From Fimbriimonadales bacterium (GTDB lineage: Bacteria; Armatimonadota; Fimbriimonadia; Fimbriimonadales; Fimbriimonadaceae), in contig JAOACB010000001.1 of the NCBI GenBank assembly GCA_026418055.1, forward strand, positions 80,715 through 144,714: DNA of 64,000 bases. Reading direction: 5' to 3'. This document shows, piece after piece, positions 9,567-17,823 of the stretch. Position numbers and translations under genes: made by a program. Position 1 is the first letter of the stretch. Every line of letters begins with the position of its first letter. The notes under the pieces are model-generated. The model did no database searches and was not told where the DNA came from. It was given only the letters and a program-made list of their open reading frames with translations.

Positions 9567-10078
9567 CGCACCACACCCTTGGCCCGCAGGGCCCGCTGAA
9601 GCTTCTGGAAGGCTTGATGGAGGCGGCTCTTCACGGTTCCGGCAGGTATGCCCAGGACGCGGGCTGCCTCCTCGTAGGTCAGACCCTCGACCTCGTGCAA
9701 TAGCACCACCTCGGTGTGCTCGCTCGACAGTCCCCGCAACGCCTCGAGCAGGACGTGCCGATCGATCCACGACGCCTCGCCGCCATCCGGGCAGTCCCGC
9801 CAGGCAGAGGAGCATGTCCTCGCGCGGACGCTCCGCCTCAGCACCCTTCTGCACTGGTTGTGGGCTATGCCGAAGAGCCAGACCTCGAACGAGGAATCGC
9901 CTCGGAACTTGTGCAGGGCGGCCTGCGCCGCCAGAAACGTCTCTTGGACGACGTCCTTTGCCGCCTCGGCTCCAACCCGGCGCGCGCAGAACCGATACAC
10001 GGCGTCGTAATGCCGCCGGACCAAGTCGGCCATCGCCTCCCGATCTCCGCGCGAAGCTCGCTCCACCAACGAATCCAT
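9563..10078 (-). CDS. ECF RNA polymerase sigma factor
   Basis: The 171-residue protein has sigma-70 region 2 (LVRRHYDAVYRFCARRVG, AAKDVVQETFLAA) and region 4 (GLTYEEAARVLGIPAGTVKS) and lacks regions 1 and 3, which defines the ECF/group 4 class. It would direct RNA polymerase to a stress regulon. The ATG at 10078 is preceded by a purine-rich GAGAGAGAGAAG stretch. It heads a minus-strand operon with a coupled anti-sigma/DUF4349 gene, a DUF4349 lipoprotein and a PAP2 phosphatase. Confidence 0.95.
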   Translation of the reverse strand: MDSLVERASRGDREAMADLVRRHYDAVYRFCARRVGAEAAKDVVQETFLAAQAALHKFRGDSSFEVWLFGIAHNQCRRVLRRSVRARTCSSAWRDCPDGGEASWIDRHVLLEALRGLSSEHTEVVLLHEVEGLTYEEAARVLGIPAGTVKSRLHQAFQKLQRALRAKGVVR

Positions 10079-10145
10079 GCTTCTCTCTCTCTGCGTGGGT
10101 GTCCCACGCGGCGGGTTTCGTTCGAGCCTTTTTCAGGATTTGGTG

Positions 10146-10151
10146 TAGATT
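10146..10151 (+). promoter_or_regulatory. Leaderless -10 of rsmG (TAGATT)
   Basis: TAGATT lies 8 nt before ATG 10160 with no Shine-Dalgarno between them. Confidence 0.55.
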
Positions 10152-10159
10152 CTCCTGCC

Positions 10160-10843
10160 ATGGATCGGGAGCGGTTCCTCGAAGCCTGCCGCCGGATTGG
10201 TCTGGGACTGACAGAGGAGGGGCTGCTCGCGTTGGAGGGCTTCGAGGACGCCCTGTATCTCGAGAACGAGGTGCGCAACCTCACCCGAGTGCCGAGAGAT
10301 CGGTGCTGGGAGCGGCACTTCCTCGACTCGTTGCTGGTCCACAGCGTTCTTCCGGAACGGGCTGTCGCCCTCGACGTCGGCTGCGGTCCGGGGTTTCCCT
10401 GTGTTCCGCTGGCGATCGCCAGGCCCGACACGGAGTGGGTCGGTCTCGACTCTTCAGGGAAGATGATCGGCTTCCTTTCCCGGCACCGGCCTCAGAACGT
10501 GAAGCCGGTGTGCGATCGAGCCGAGACTTGGGGGGTTCGCGAGCGTTTCGGGTTCGTCACCGGCAGGGCCGTCGCCCCTCTGCCGGTTCAGCTGGAATTG
10601 AGCGCGGCGCCGTGCGCTCTTGGGGGGCTGGTCGTTCCCTTGCGCACGCCGAGCGATTGGGACGCGATCGATCGAACGCCCCACGGAGACCTGGGACTCG
10701 CGCTCGAGAGGGTTCTGCAGGCGGAGTTGCCAGAGACGGGAGCCAAGAGGGTTCTCCCTATCTACCGGAAGGTGCGAGCCACCCCTCCCGCGTACCCTCG
10801 GTCCTGGGCCGAGATGCGCCGCAGGCCGCTCGGCTCGCGCTGA
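10160..10843 (+). CDS. rsmG: 16S rRNA (guanine527-N7)-methyltransferase RsmG
   Basis: A Rossmann-fold SAM methyltransferase that modifies G527 in the 530 loop of 16S rRNA. The family signatures are visible: NLTRVPRDRCWERHFLDSLL near residues 37-56 and the SAM motif LDVGCGPGFPCVPLA near 75-90, followed by WVGLDSSGKM and VTGRAVAPL. The length of 227 residues is normal. The start ATG 10160 gives the typical N-terminus and sits 8 nt after a TAGATT -10. An upstream in-frame extension to 9716 runs antisense to the sigma factor and is not real. Confidence 0.93.
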   Translation: MDRERFLEACRRIGLGLTEEGLLALEGFEDALYLENEVRNLTRVPRDRCWERHFLDSLLVHSVLPERAVALDVGCGPGFPCVPLAIARPDTEWVGLDSSGKMIGFLSRHRPQNVKPVCDRAETWGVRERFGFVTGRAVAPLPVQLELSAAPCALGGLVVPLRTPSDWDAIDRTPHGDLGLALERVLQAELPETGAKRVLPIYRKVRATPPAYPRSWAEMRRRPLGSR

Positions 10844-10849
10844 GGGCCG

Positions 10850-10855
10850 TATAAT
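10850..10855 (+). promoter_or_regulatory. -10 hexamer (TATAAT) of the TPP-riboswitch transcript
   Basis: A perfect TATAAT starts 7 nt after the rsmG stop. It would start transcription near 10862, just before the aptamer. No clear -35 is visible. Confidence 0.6.
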
Positions 10856-10870
10856 GAGGGCGGCGATAGG

Positions 10871-10960
10871 CCGCACGCAAGGGGGAGCCGCAAGGCTGAG
10901 AGTTCCCGCTCGGGAAGACCCCTAAACCTGATCCGGGTAATGCCGGCGTAGGGATTGCGC
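10871..10960 (+). ncRNA. Thiamin pyrophosphate (THI-box) riboswitch
   Basis: All conserved THI-box blocks are present in order: GGGGGAGCC, GGCTGAGAG (CUGAGA motif), a P3 hairpin TTCCCGCTCGGGAA, ACCTGATCCGGGTAATGCC and GGCGTAGGGA. P1 can form between CGCAA 10876-10880 and TTGCG 10955-10959. The aptamer lies between a TATAAT promoter and a prepilin-type gene. No thiamin biosynthesis or transport gene is visible downstream. The P1 3' strand (10953-10960) is also complementary to the loop of the next hairpin, which gives a plausible expression platform. Confidence 0.95.
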
Positions 10961-10979
10961 AGTCGGGCCACCGAGGAGG

Positions 10980-11013
10980 AAAGGCCGTCCCCGCGCAATC
11001 GGTGACGGCCTTT
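10980..11013 (+). promoter_or_regulatory. Expression-platform hairpin of the TPP riboswitch
   Basis: A perfect 10-bp stem (AAAGGCCGTC 10980-10989 with GACGGCCTTT 11004-11013) encloses a 14-nt loop. The loop contains GCGCAATC (10993-11000), an exact complement of GATTGCGC (10953-10960) in aptamer P1. Pairing of those two strands excludes P1 and distorts the hairpin, as expected for an antiterminator. Only three Ts end the stem, so intrinsic termination may be weak or another mechanism may apply. Confidence 0.7.
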
Positions 11014-11033
11014 CGACCGAAGGAGGTACCGAC

Positions 11034-11804
11034 ATGAAACGTTTAGCGGCAGGTTTCACGCTCATCGAGCTGCTCGTGGTGATCGCGATCGTCGCGATCC
11101 TCGCGGCGATCTTGTTCCCGGTCTTCGCTCGGGCGAAGGAGGCTGCCAAGAACACGGCCTGCCTGAGCAACGGGCGTCAGATCGGCATGGCCCTGAGGAT
11201 GTACGTCGCGGACAACGACGACACCATGCCGATCTTCTACGCCTACAACAGCCGGCCTCCGGCGGGCCAGCCCGGCCACAAGGGGGTCGAGGTGCTCTTG
11301 CTCGCCTACAGCGGCTCCAAGGACATCTTCCGCAGCCCGCTGGACGCCGGCGGGCCGTACACGTCGCAGGACGTTCCCGGTGCGGACACCTACTGGAAGG
11401 CCTACGGCAGCTCGTACCGCTTCACCAAGTGCCTCTTCAGCGTGATCCCTGGAGAGTCCTCGCAGAACAACGAGCTGTACACGTATGGGTGGACCGTCAC
11501 GGACAGCATGGTGGAGTATCCCGCGGAGTCCCGCCAGATCCGGCTGGAGATGTTCCCGTTCTTCTCCCGGAAGGTCGACACCACCTGCCTGCGCTACGGG
11601 TACGACTGCGAGCCGCCTTACAACTACTATCGACAGTGGAGCTCGACGGGAGGCACCGTGATCTTCTCGGACGGGCACGCGAAGTTCCTCACGAGCGCGG
11701 GACAGTTCGACGAGACGCGGGTGAACCCGGAAGGCCGGAAGTCGGGAGAACCCACCGGCAACCCTGAGCCTTGGGAAGACACCTGGTACTGGGTCTGCGA
11801 CTGA
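11034..11804 (+). CDS. Prepilin-type (pseudopilin-like) protein under TPP riboswitch
   Basis: A 256-residue protein with a type IV prepilin N-terminus: short basic leader MKRLAAG, cleavage before Phe8, then [20 protein letters not shown] and [19 protein letters not shown]. The globular part ends with a [13 protein letters not shown] motif typical of DUF1559/H-X9-DG-type proteins, which are numerous in Armatimonadota and Planctomycetota. A strong AGGAGG lies 7 nt before ATG 11034. It is the only gene between the TPP riboswitch and a strong terminator, so it should respond to thiamin pyrophosphate. Such proteins are exported by type II/IV pilus-like machinery; the specific role is unknown. Confidence 0.92.
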   Translation: MKRLAAGFTLIELLVVIAIVAILAAILFPVFARAKEAAKNTACLSNGRQIGMALRMYVADNDDTMPIFYAYNSRPPAGQPGHKGVEVLLLAYSGSKDIFRSPLDAGGPYTSQDVPGADTYWKAYGSSYRFTKCLFSVIPGESSQNNELYTYGWTVTDSMVEYPAESRQIRLEMFPFFSRKVDTTCLRYGYDCEPPYNYYRQWSSTGGTVIFSDGHAKFLTSAGQFDETRVNPEGRKSGEPTGNPEPWEDTWYWVCD

Positions 11805-11820
11805 CGAGCTGGGTCGCTCG

Positions 11821-11863
11821 AGAGCGGCCGGAGGTCGGCATGCGCCTCCGGCCGCTCTTTTCT
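11821..11863 (+). terminator. Rho-independent terminator of the prepilin-type gene
   Basis: AGAGCGGCCGGAGG pairs perfectly over 14 bp with CCTCCGGCCGCTCT and is followed by TTTTCT. It begins 17 nt after the stop codon and makes the TPP-controlled unit monocistronic. Confidence 0.92.
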
Positions 11864-11887
11864 GCTCGAAGGGTGTCGGAAGACCGC

Positions 11888-12985
11888 TCAATGGACCCCT
11901 AGGAAGCCCCAGATCGATCCGTTCAGATCGTCGTACCACCTGCTGGAGCGGCTGATGTTGCTCCGGCCGACCGTGATCGGCTCCGGCTGCGCGCGTCTGG
12001 GCGCCGGGAGCATGTGTGGCACAGCCCTCCTGCCGAGCTGCTCCAGGTGGATCCTCTCGGTGAACAAGCTTGGGGCCGGGAAGGCAGACAGTCGGAAGTC
12101 CCCGCAACCGAAACCGCTCACGTCGGCGGGGACCCCTAGGCCGCCTTCGTTCAGCGCCCGAATGGAACCGGTCGCCGAAACGTCGCTTGCCGAAACCACG
12201 GCGGTTGGAGTCGCTCGACGCTTGGCCACGACGCGGCCTCGTTCCGGGATGCTTCCTTCCTGAGACCCTCCTTCAAGCACTCTGTGGCGCGTGCCGGGTG
12301 CCGCGCGACGGCGAATGGCCTGGAGAAGCCCGCGGCGGCGTTCCCGCGGGTCGATGCTGTCTCTGGGGCCGGCGGGAAAAGGGAGATCGCGAGGCCCAGC
12401 TCCGAGAGGTACCGTGGCGCGCGGAACGCACGGCCGAAGCTGTCGGGAGCCACCGTACGGATGCGCCTGGCGCCTGCGTGCTCATCGATCGTCACAACGG
12501 GTACGCCTTGGTCCAGCAATAGGCGCACGCCCTGCACCACGGGTCGCCAGAAGGGATGCTCGCCACCGCGGCGACGCGCTGCGACGGCAGGCCAGCCTGG
12601 CGCTTCGGCCGATCCGACTGGTCCGCCAACACGCTCGTCCTGCCATGGATGGTTGCCACTGCTTGGAACCGCTTCACGGTCGGGTTGAAGTTGAGCGGAT
12701 CCTTGCTGCACCAATCCTGCGGCAGCTGCAGCGCCCGGGGCTCTGCGTGCGGCAGCAAAGGCGGATCAGCCACGAAGACCCTTTTCGCGCGGATCCTGCG
12801 AACGAGCCATCGGCTTTGTCGGTGAAGGATCGCATTGCGAACGGTCTTGGGAGAGATTCCGAACCGTGCGGCGAGTTGCTTCTCGCTCGGCAACCGATAG
12901 CCTGGCATCCATTGCCCCACTTCGATCGTGCCATGGGGCGTTTCCCGAACTTGCTGGTGGCGGAGCTTGGCCCTCTCGATCCTTG
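11888..12985 (-). pseudogene. Degraded GntR-HTH / LacI-type sensor transcriptional regulator
   Basis: Three pieces of one regulator occur in order on the minus strand but in three different frames. The first (about 12980-12750) is a GntR winged helix: GYRLPSEKQLAARFGISPKT, TVRNA and RAKRVFVAD. The second (about 12570-12400) is the first half of a LacI/periplasmic-binding-like sensor: HPFWRPVVQGVRLLLDQGV, PVVTIDEHAG and YLSELG. The third (about 12230-11930) is the second half: TPTAVVSASDVSATGSIRAL, NEGGLGVPADVSGFGCGDF and LEQLGRRAV. At least two frameshifts, probably more, separate them. Intact relatives with this GntR-plus-LacI-sensor layout control sugar use. Sequencing error could explain isolated indels but not the diffuse decay. 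Confidence 0.75.
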
Positions 12986-13945
12986 GGATCCGGCACGACG
13001 CGGTGGCTAGAGCTGTTGGAGGCGGAAGCTCGCTCGGCTTGCTTCGCTCCTTGGCCTCCTTCTCCACGGCGCTCTGGATAGCGAGCTCCTCCTCGGACCG
13101 CGCGCTGAAACGCGGCAGGCCCGGCGCTGCGTGCAGGCTCATGGTTGCGATGTTGCGAGCCCGGGCATTGGGACCATCCCTGGCGATCGTTTGCGACGCT
13201 TCGTCGGTTGAGTCGCCGCCGCAACCCCATCGGTCGCGGGCGGCGACTGGCATGGCTCGGTGTCGGTGGTCTCCAGCACAGGGAGGCTTCAGACGGAGCT
13301 CCTCCTCGCCCCGGGTGCCGAGCCCTGCGGCGACGGGAAACCTCGCCGAGGGCACAGGCAGCACGACGGTGGGGCGGGCGACACGGAGCGCGTCGGTCGC
13401 GACGAAGGGAAAAGGGCCCGGCCTTGCCAGACCGAGCCTCGCAGCGATCGCAACGCCCCCGACGGGCCGGCTCGAACCCTCGCGCTGGAGTCGCCGCATG
13501 GCCTCCTGAGTGTTCCGTGTTCCAAGGGCGCTCCTCGCGAAACCTCGCCTTATGTCGACCGCGGCCTCGGGTTCCTCGTCCTTCTCTGTCTTTGGTCACG
13601 CTGGCGACGAGTCGGCGCCCCATGGTCTCCCCGCCTTTGGCTAGGCAGCCGAACTGCGTGCGCCGGGCGGCCCCCCAACTGCGCCCGCGGGGCTTGGAAG
13701 AAGCTGGCCATTCGCCCGCAGAACTCCTTCTTGGCCTTGCTGGTCCGACCGATCCTTTGGATGCTCTTCGGACCGGTCTTCTTTCCGTCCCAAAGGGCGG
13801 GGCGCAACGTCCGATGTCGGTTCCGCAACTCCGCGGCCTTCGCGCCTTGGGGGTCTTGGCTGGCGATGGTCTCTTCGAGTGCCGCGTCGATCGCGCGGCG
13901 TCACCGGTGGGCGAGCCTTGGGACGCCCTGCGGCCGTGGACTCCT
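12986..13945. other. Gene-poor region, possibly decayed coding DNA
   Basis: No reading frame here resembles a protein family I recognise. Long open frames exist on both strands but have Arg/Pro/Ser/Gly-rich shadow-type translations. It adjoins the regulator pseudogene and may be part of the same decaying segment. No tRNA, repeat array or mobile-element end was seen. Confidence 0.5.
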
Positions 13946-15100
13946 TTATGTTCGGGCGACAACCCGGGAGTAGGCTTCGGAACTCCGTTCCGCGGCCCAG
14001 AGGGCTTCCTCTGCGGTGGAGCACCACCCGAAGGTGAACCGCACGCCGCCCTTGGCGGTCTCACGGTCCAAACCGATCGCGAGCAGCACGGGGCTAGGCT
14101 CTAGGCTGCCGGCGCTGCAGGCCGAACCCGCGCTCGCAGACACACCCAGGAGGTCCATCGCGATCAGGAGGCGCTCGGCGTAGGCGCCGTCGAACAGAAC
14201 GTGCGCATGCCCATCGAGGACTTCGGCGGCGGTCACGGTGGGTCGCCAAGCAGACGGCAGGAGCTCCGAGAGCCTCCTCAAGAAGGCGTCGCGGGCCTCC
14301 CGCCGGGCCCTGCGGAACCGCTCGCCGTGGGATGCGAGCGCCCGAACCGCGGCACCAAACCCAGCGATTCCGGCGACGTTCTCAGTGCCTCCCCTCCGCT
14401 CGCGCTCCTGGCTGCCGCCCCGCAACAGGGCGTTCACCCGCGTGCCGCCCCTGATGTACAGCGCGCCCACGCCAGGCGGACCGCCGATCTTGTGGGCCGA
14501 CAAAGCCACGAGGTCTGCTCCGAGATCGTCCACGGTCCAGGGCTCGTACAGAGTCTGCACCGCGTCGACGAACACTGCACAGCCCGCGGAGTGCGCCATG
14601 TCGGCGATCGCCCGCACGGGTTGGAAGGTTCCAAGCTCGTTGTTGGCGTGCTGGATCGCAACGGCGAGCACCCCCTCGTTGATCCGGTCGCTCCAGGCGT
14701 CCAAATCCGCCACCCCGTTCCGCGTCACCGGAACCGTCTCCAGCCTGAAGCCGAGGGCGCGGAGGGTGGGAGCGAGCTGGAGCACGCAAGGATGCTCGAT
14801 GCTGGACGCCAGGATGGTGCGACGCTTGCCGAGTTGGCTCCCTAGTGCCAGGCCGACCAGCGCATGGTTGGCGCTTTCGGTTGCTCCCGAAGTGAACACC
14901 ACCTCGGCGAAGGCGCAGCGCAGACGATCGGCCACAGCCTCTCGGGCCTCGTCCAGGAGGTCCCTCGCCCGGCGGCCGTCGGCGTGCAGGCTGCTTGGAT
15001 TTCCGATCGACTCGAGAGCCGCGGTCACCGCCCGACGAGCCTCGGGCATCAACGGCGAGGTCGCGGCGTGGTCGAGATAGGCCCGCCTTTCCCACTGCAC
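13946..15100 (-). CDS. Cysteine desulfurase (NifS/IscS family)
   Basis: A 384-residue PLP class V aminotransferase that removes sulfur from cysteine for Fe-S clusters and thiolation. Visible motifs are YLDHAATSPL at the N-terminus, FTSGATESANHAL, HANNELGTFQP, the PLP-lysine segment LSAHKIGGPPGVGALY, RGGTENVAGI, and the persulfide loop SAGSACSAGS with the catalytic Cys. The GTG at 15100 gives a conventional N-terminus only a few residues before YLDHAATSP; a longer in-frame extension to 15259 is Arg/Pro-rich and overlaps the divergent gene. No iscU/sufU neighbour is present, so the exact subfamily (IscS, NifS or a tRNA-thiolation enzyme) is left open. Confidence 0.93.
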   Translation of the reverse strand: MQWERRAYLDHAATSPLMPEARRAVTAALESIGNPSSLHADGRRARDLLDEAREAVADRLRCAFAEVVFTSGATESANHALVGLALGSQLGKRRTILASSIEHPCVLQLAPTLRALGFRLETVPVTRNGVADLDAWSDRINEGVLAVAIQHANNELGTFQPVRAIADMAHSAGCAVFVDAVQTLYEPWTVDDLGADLVALSAHKIGGPPGVGALYIRGGTRVNALLRGGSQERERRGGTENVAGIAGFGAAVRALASHGERFRRARREARDAFLRRLSELLPSAWRPTVTAAEVLDGHAHVLFDGAYAERLLIAMDLLGVSASAGSACSAGSLEPSPVLLAIGLDRETAKGGVRFTFGWCSTAEEALWAAERSSEAYSRVVART

Positions 15101-15108
15101 GGCGAAGG

Positions 15109-16359
15109 ATGATGCACGATCGGGCAGGGGACCAAGGGCCAGAATGGGCCATGCTGGCCGCCATGGTCCTGCTCTGCGCGCTCTCTCCCGTTGACGACGC
15201 CGCGGTGGAGGCGGCGCTCGGGAGCGCAGGGCCGAACGAGGTTTCCCTCCGGGCCGCATGGAGAAGCTGTCCGGAGCCGTTGCGCGGGGACTTGCGGTTC
15301 CTGCTGCTGAACATGCCCGTCAGGGATCTGAGGACCCTTTCTGGAGAGCGCTTGCTGGAGAACGTTGCCTTGGCTCCGGAGGCTCTGGAGCGAGCGCCCT
15401 GGAGGGATCGGGTGCCAGAGAGCGTGTTTCGCAACGCGGTCCTGCCCTACGCGCATGTGACGGAGGCGCGCGATGACTGGCGGCGCCTGCTTCGCGACCG
15501 CTACCAATCGAAGGCGCTGGAGATCGGCGATCCGCTCCGGGTGGCGCTCTGGATGAATGAGAACCTGTTCGCCGACTTCGGCGTGAAGTACCACCCCACC
15601 AAGCGGAGGGCGCCCGACCAGTGCGTCACGGAGACGCTGCGCCTACGGTACGCATCGTGCACGGGCTTGTCGATTCTTCTCGCGAACGCACTGCGCAGCG
15701 TCGCCGTCCCGGCACGGCTCGTCGGCGTGTACCAGTGGCACGATCGCAGCGGCAACCACACCTGGGTTGAGGTTTGGGACGGCGAACGATGGCGCTCGCT
15801 GGGTGCCGCCGAACCGGGTCCGCCGGATCAGACGTGGTTCCGGGAGAAGGCCGCGAGGGCGAACGCTGCGAAGAGAGAATCCGCCGTCTGGGCCGTGTGG
15901 TTCGAAAGGGGCAAGCACACGTTTCCCGTGTCGTGGAGGAAGGACGCGTGGGACATCCCCGCCGTCAACGTCACGAGGGAGTATCAGCGCAGTTTCGCCC
16001 GAGAGCTCCGTCTGGCGCCCGAACCGCAGGAGTTTGAGCCGTTGGAAGGCAGCTTCGTGGCGGAAGCCGGCGCGGTCGTTTCGTTCGAAGGAGGAGAGAC
16101 TGCGCAAAGGCTGGCTCGATCCGTGGCCGACCTCCTCGGAGCCTCCCTGGGCAAAGCTGGAGCCATCCGAGTGCTCGAGGAGAGAGCAGACAGGGCTTTC
16201 GCCCACGTCGAGATCCGCGTGGAATCCGTTCTGGTGCGTTTCGCAGGGGAGGCGGGATCGGAGACGGCGCTGGCGTGGCTGCGAGCTTTGAGGAGCCTTC
16301 CTGAGTCCGGAGGGCCCTTCGTGAAGCTGCCCTGTTGTCGGATTCGGAGCGGCGGGTAA
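15109..16359 (+). CDS. Transglutaminase-like (cysteine protease fold) protein
   Basis: About 416 residues. The centre holds a transglutaminase core: RYASCTGLSILLANALRS with the nucleophilic Cys, GNHTWVEVWDGERWRSLG with the catalytic His, and further acidic residues after it. An N-terminal hydrophobic stretch (MLAAMVLLCALS) suggests export or membrane anchoring. The start is uncertain: ATG 15109/15112 lies 9-12 nt from the divergent desulfurase start, while ATG 15151 begins directly at the hydrophobic segment; none has a good Shine-Dalgarno. The family includes peptidoglycan amidases and proteases; the substrate cannot be told. The S10 peptidase gene follows after 9 nt. Confidence 0.8.
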   Translation: MMHDRAGDQGPEWAMLAAMVLLCALSPVDDAAVEAALGSAGPNEVSLRAAWRSCPEPLRGDLRFLLLNMPVRDLRTLSGERLLENVALAPEALERAPWRDRVPESVFRNAVLPYAHVTEARDDWRRLLRDRYQSKALEIGDPLRVALWMNENLFADFGVKYHPTKRRAPDQCVTETLRLRYASCTGLSILLANALRSVAVPARLVGVYQWHDRSGNHTWVEVWDGERWRSLGAAEPGPPDQTWFREKAARANAAKRESAVWAVWFERGKHTFPVSWRKDAWDIPAVNVTREYQRSFARELRLAPEPQEFEPLEGSFVAEAGAVVSFEGGETAQRLARSVADLLGASLGKAGAIRVLEERADRAFAHVEIRVESVLVRFAGEAGSETALAWLRALRSLPESGGPFVKLPCCRIRSGG

Positions 16360-16362
16360 GGT
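16357..16362 (+). promoter_or_regulatory. Leaderless -10 of S10 peptidase (TAAGGT)
   Basis: TAAGGT overlaps the transglutaminase stop codon and lies 6 nt before ATG 16369; there is no Shine-Dalgarno. Confidence 0.5.
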
Positions 16363-16368
16363 GCCCCC

Positions 16369-17823
16369 ATGGCCGAAAAGGAAGCTGCCAAGGAAACCGC
16401 CGAGGAGAAGAAGAAGCGCGAGTTCGTCGAGGAGACACCGGTCGAGACCAACCACGTTCTCGAAGTGGGTGGGCGGCGGATCGAGTACGCGGCTCACGCG
16501 GGCAGGATGCCTCTGAGAAACGACAAGGACGACATCGAGGCCCAGGTGTTCTACGTGGCCTACCGTAGGACGGATGTTCCCGCAGGCACGCGCAGGCCGC
16601 TCATGTTCTCCTTCAACGGAGGCCCCGGATCGCCCGCCCTCTGGCTGCATCTGGGTGCGCTCGGGCCTAAGAGGGTGAAGCTGCTCGAATCGGGCGACCT
16701 GCCCAAACCGCCGTTCGAGCTGGTGCCGAACGAAGCGACGTGGTTGGAGTTCACCGATCTGGTGTTCATCGACCCCGTCGGAACCGGCTACAGCCGCCCG
16801 CTCGACGACGAGGTCGGCGCGAAGTACTGGGGCGTGAAGGGAGACATCGAGTCCGTCGGGGAGTTCATCCGGCTCTTTCTGACGCGCTACGAGCGATGGG
16901 ATTCGCCGCTGTACCTAGTCGGAGAGAGCTACGGCACCACGCGCGCGGCTGGGCTCTCGGGGTACCTGATCGACCGGGGGATCGCCTTCAATGGGATCGT
17001 GCTCGTCAGCTCCATTCTGAATTTCCAGACGGCGCGCTTCCACAAGGGCAACGACCTGCCGTACATCCTGTTCCTGCCGACGTACACCGCCACGGCCTGG
17101 TACCACAGGCGCCTTCCCGACGATCTGCAGGCTTCGCTGCAGGGGGCGCTCCGAGAGGCGGAGGAGTTCGCCATCGGAGAGTACGCGTCGGCATTGGCCC
17201 TCGGCGACCGGTTGCCCGAGGAGCGTCGCCAGCGGGTGTTGGCCAAGCTGGTCCGTCTCACCGGGCTTCGTCCAGAGTACGTCGACCTGCGGGATCTGCG
17301 CATCCACATTTGGAAGTTCTGCAAAGAGCTGCTGCGGGACGAGAAGCGCACCGTCGGGAGGCTCGACAGCCGGTTCAAGGGCATCGATGCGGACCCTTCG
17401 GACAGCGATCCCGAGCACGATCCGTCCATGTCCGCGATCATGCCGCCGTTCACTTCGATGATGAACCACTACGCCCGCACGGAGCTCGGCTACAAGACGG
17501 ACTTGGTTTACGAGATCTTCGGAGGCATCAAGAAGCCTTGGGACTGGGGTTCGGCGGGTGAGGGGCATCCGGACACGAGCGAGGCCCTTCGTCGTGCCCT
17601 GAGCAAGAACCCCTACATGAAGGTCTTCGTGGCCTCGGGCTACTACGACTTGGCCACCCCTTACTTCGCCACGGAATACACGCTCGCCCACATGGGCTTG
17701 GACCCCAGCCTCAGGGACAACATCCGAACGGAGGAGTACGAGGCCGGGCACATGATGTACATCCATGGGCCCTCGTTGAGCAAGCTTCGGGACGACGTGG
17801 CTTCTTTCCTAAGCGGAACCTGA
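16369..17823 (+). CDS. Peptidase S10 (serine carboxypeptidase-like)
   Basis: A 484-residue alpha/beta hydrolase with the S10 signatures: FSFNGGPGSPALWLHLGALG (oxyanion region), FIDPVGTGYS, the nucleophile elbow LVGESYGTTRAA, the acid ASGYYDLATPY, and the histidine AGHMMYIHG. It should cleave C-terminal residues from peptides. The N-terminus (MAEKEAAKETAEEKKK) is highly charged and has no signal peptide, unlike many bacterial S10 relatives, so the protein is probably cytoplasmic. ATG 16369 is supported by a TAAGGT -10 six nt upstream. Its TGA stop is immediately back to back with the stop of convergent rseP. Confidence 0.93.
   Translation: MAEKEAAKETAEEKKKREFVEETPVETNHVLEVGGRRIEYAAHAGRMPLRNDKDDIEAQVFYVAYRRTDVPAGTRRPLMFSFNGGPGSPALWLHLGALGPKRVKLLESGDLPKPPFELVPNEATWLEFTDLVFIDPVGTGYSRPLDDEVGAKYWGVKGDIESVGEFIRLFLTRYERWDSPLYLVGESYGTTRAAGLSGYLIDRGIAFNGIVLVSSILNFQTARFHKGNDLPYILFLPTYTATAWYHRRLPDDLQASLQGALREAEEFAIGEYASALALGDRLPEERRQRVLAKLVRLTGLRPEYVDLRDLRIHIWKFCKELLRDEKRTVGRLDSRFKGIDADPSDSDPEHDPSMSAIMPPFTSMMNHYARTELGYKTDLVYEIFGGIKKPWDWGSAGEGHPDTSEALRRALSKNPYMKVFVASGYYDLATPYFATEYTLAHMGLDPSLRDNIRTEEYEAGHMMYIHGPSLSKLRDDVASFLSGT

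Noticed and set aside
13465..13490. T-arm-like GGTTCGAGCC on the minus strand
   Set aside because: The flanking 5-bp stems do not pair and no acceptor, D or anticodon arm is found, so no tRNA.
12766..14064. A 432-codon minus-strand open frame across the gene-poor region
   Set aside because: Arg/Pro/Ser/Gly-rich with no recognisable domain; it crosses the regulator wHTH in another frame and the end of the desulfurase.
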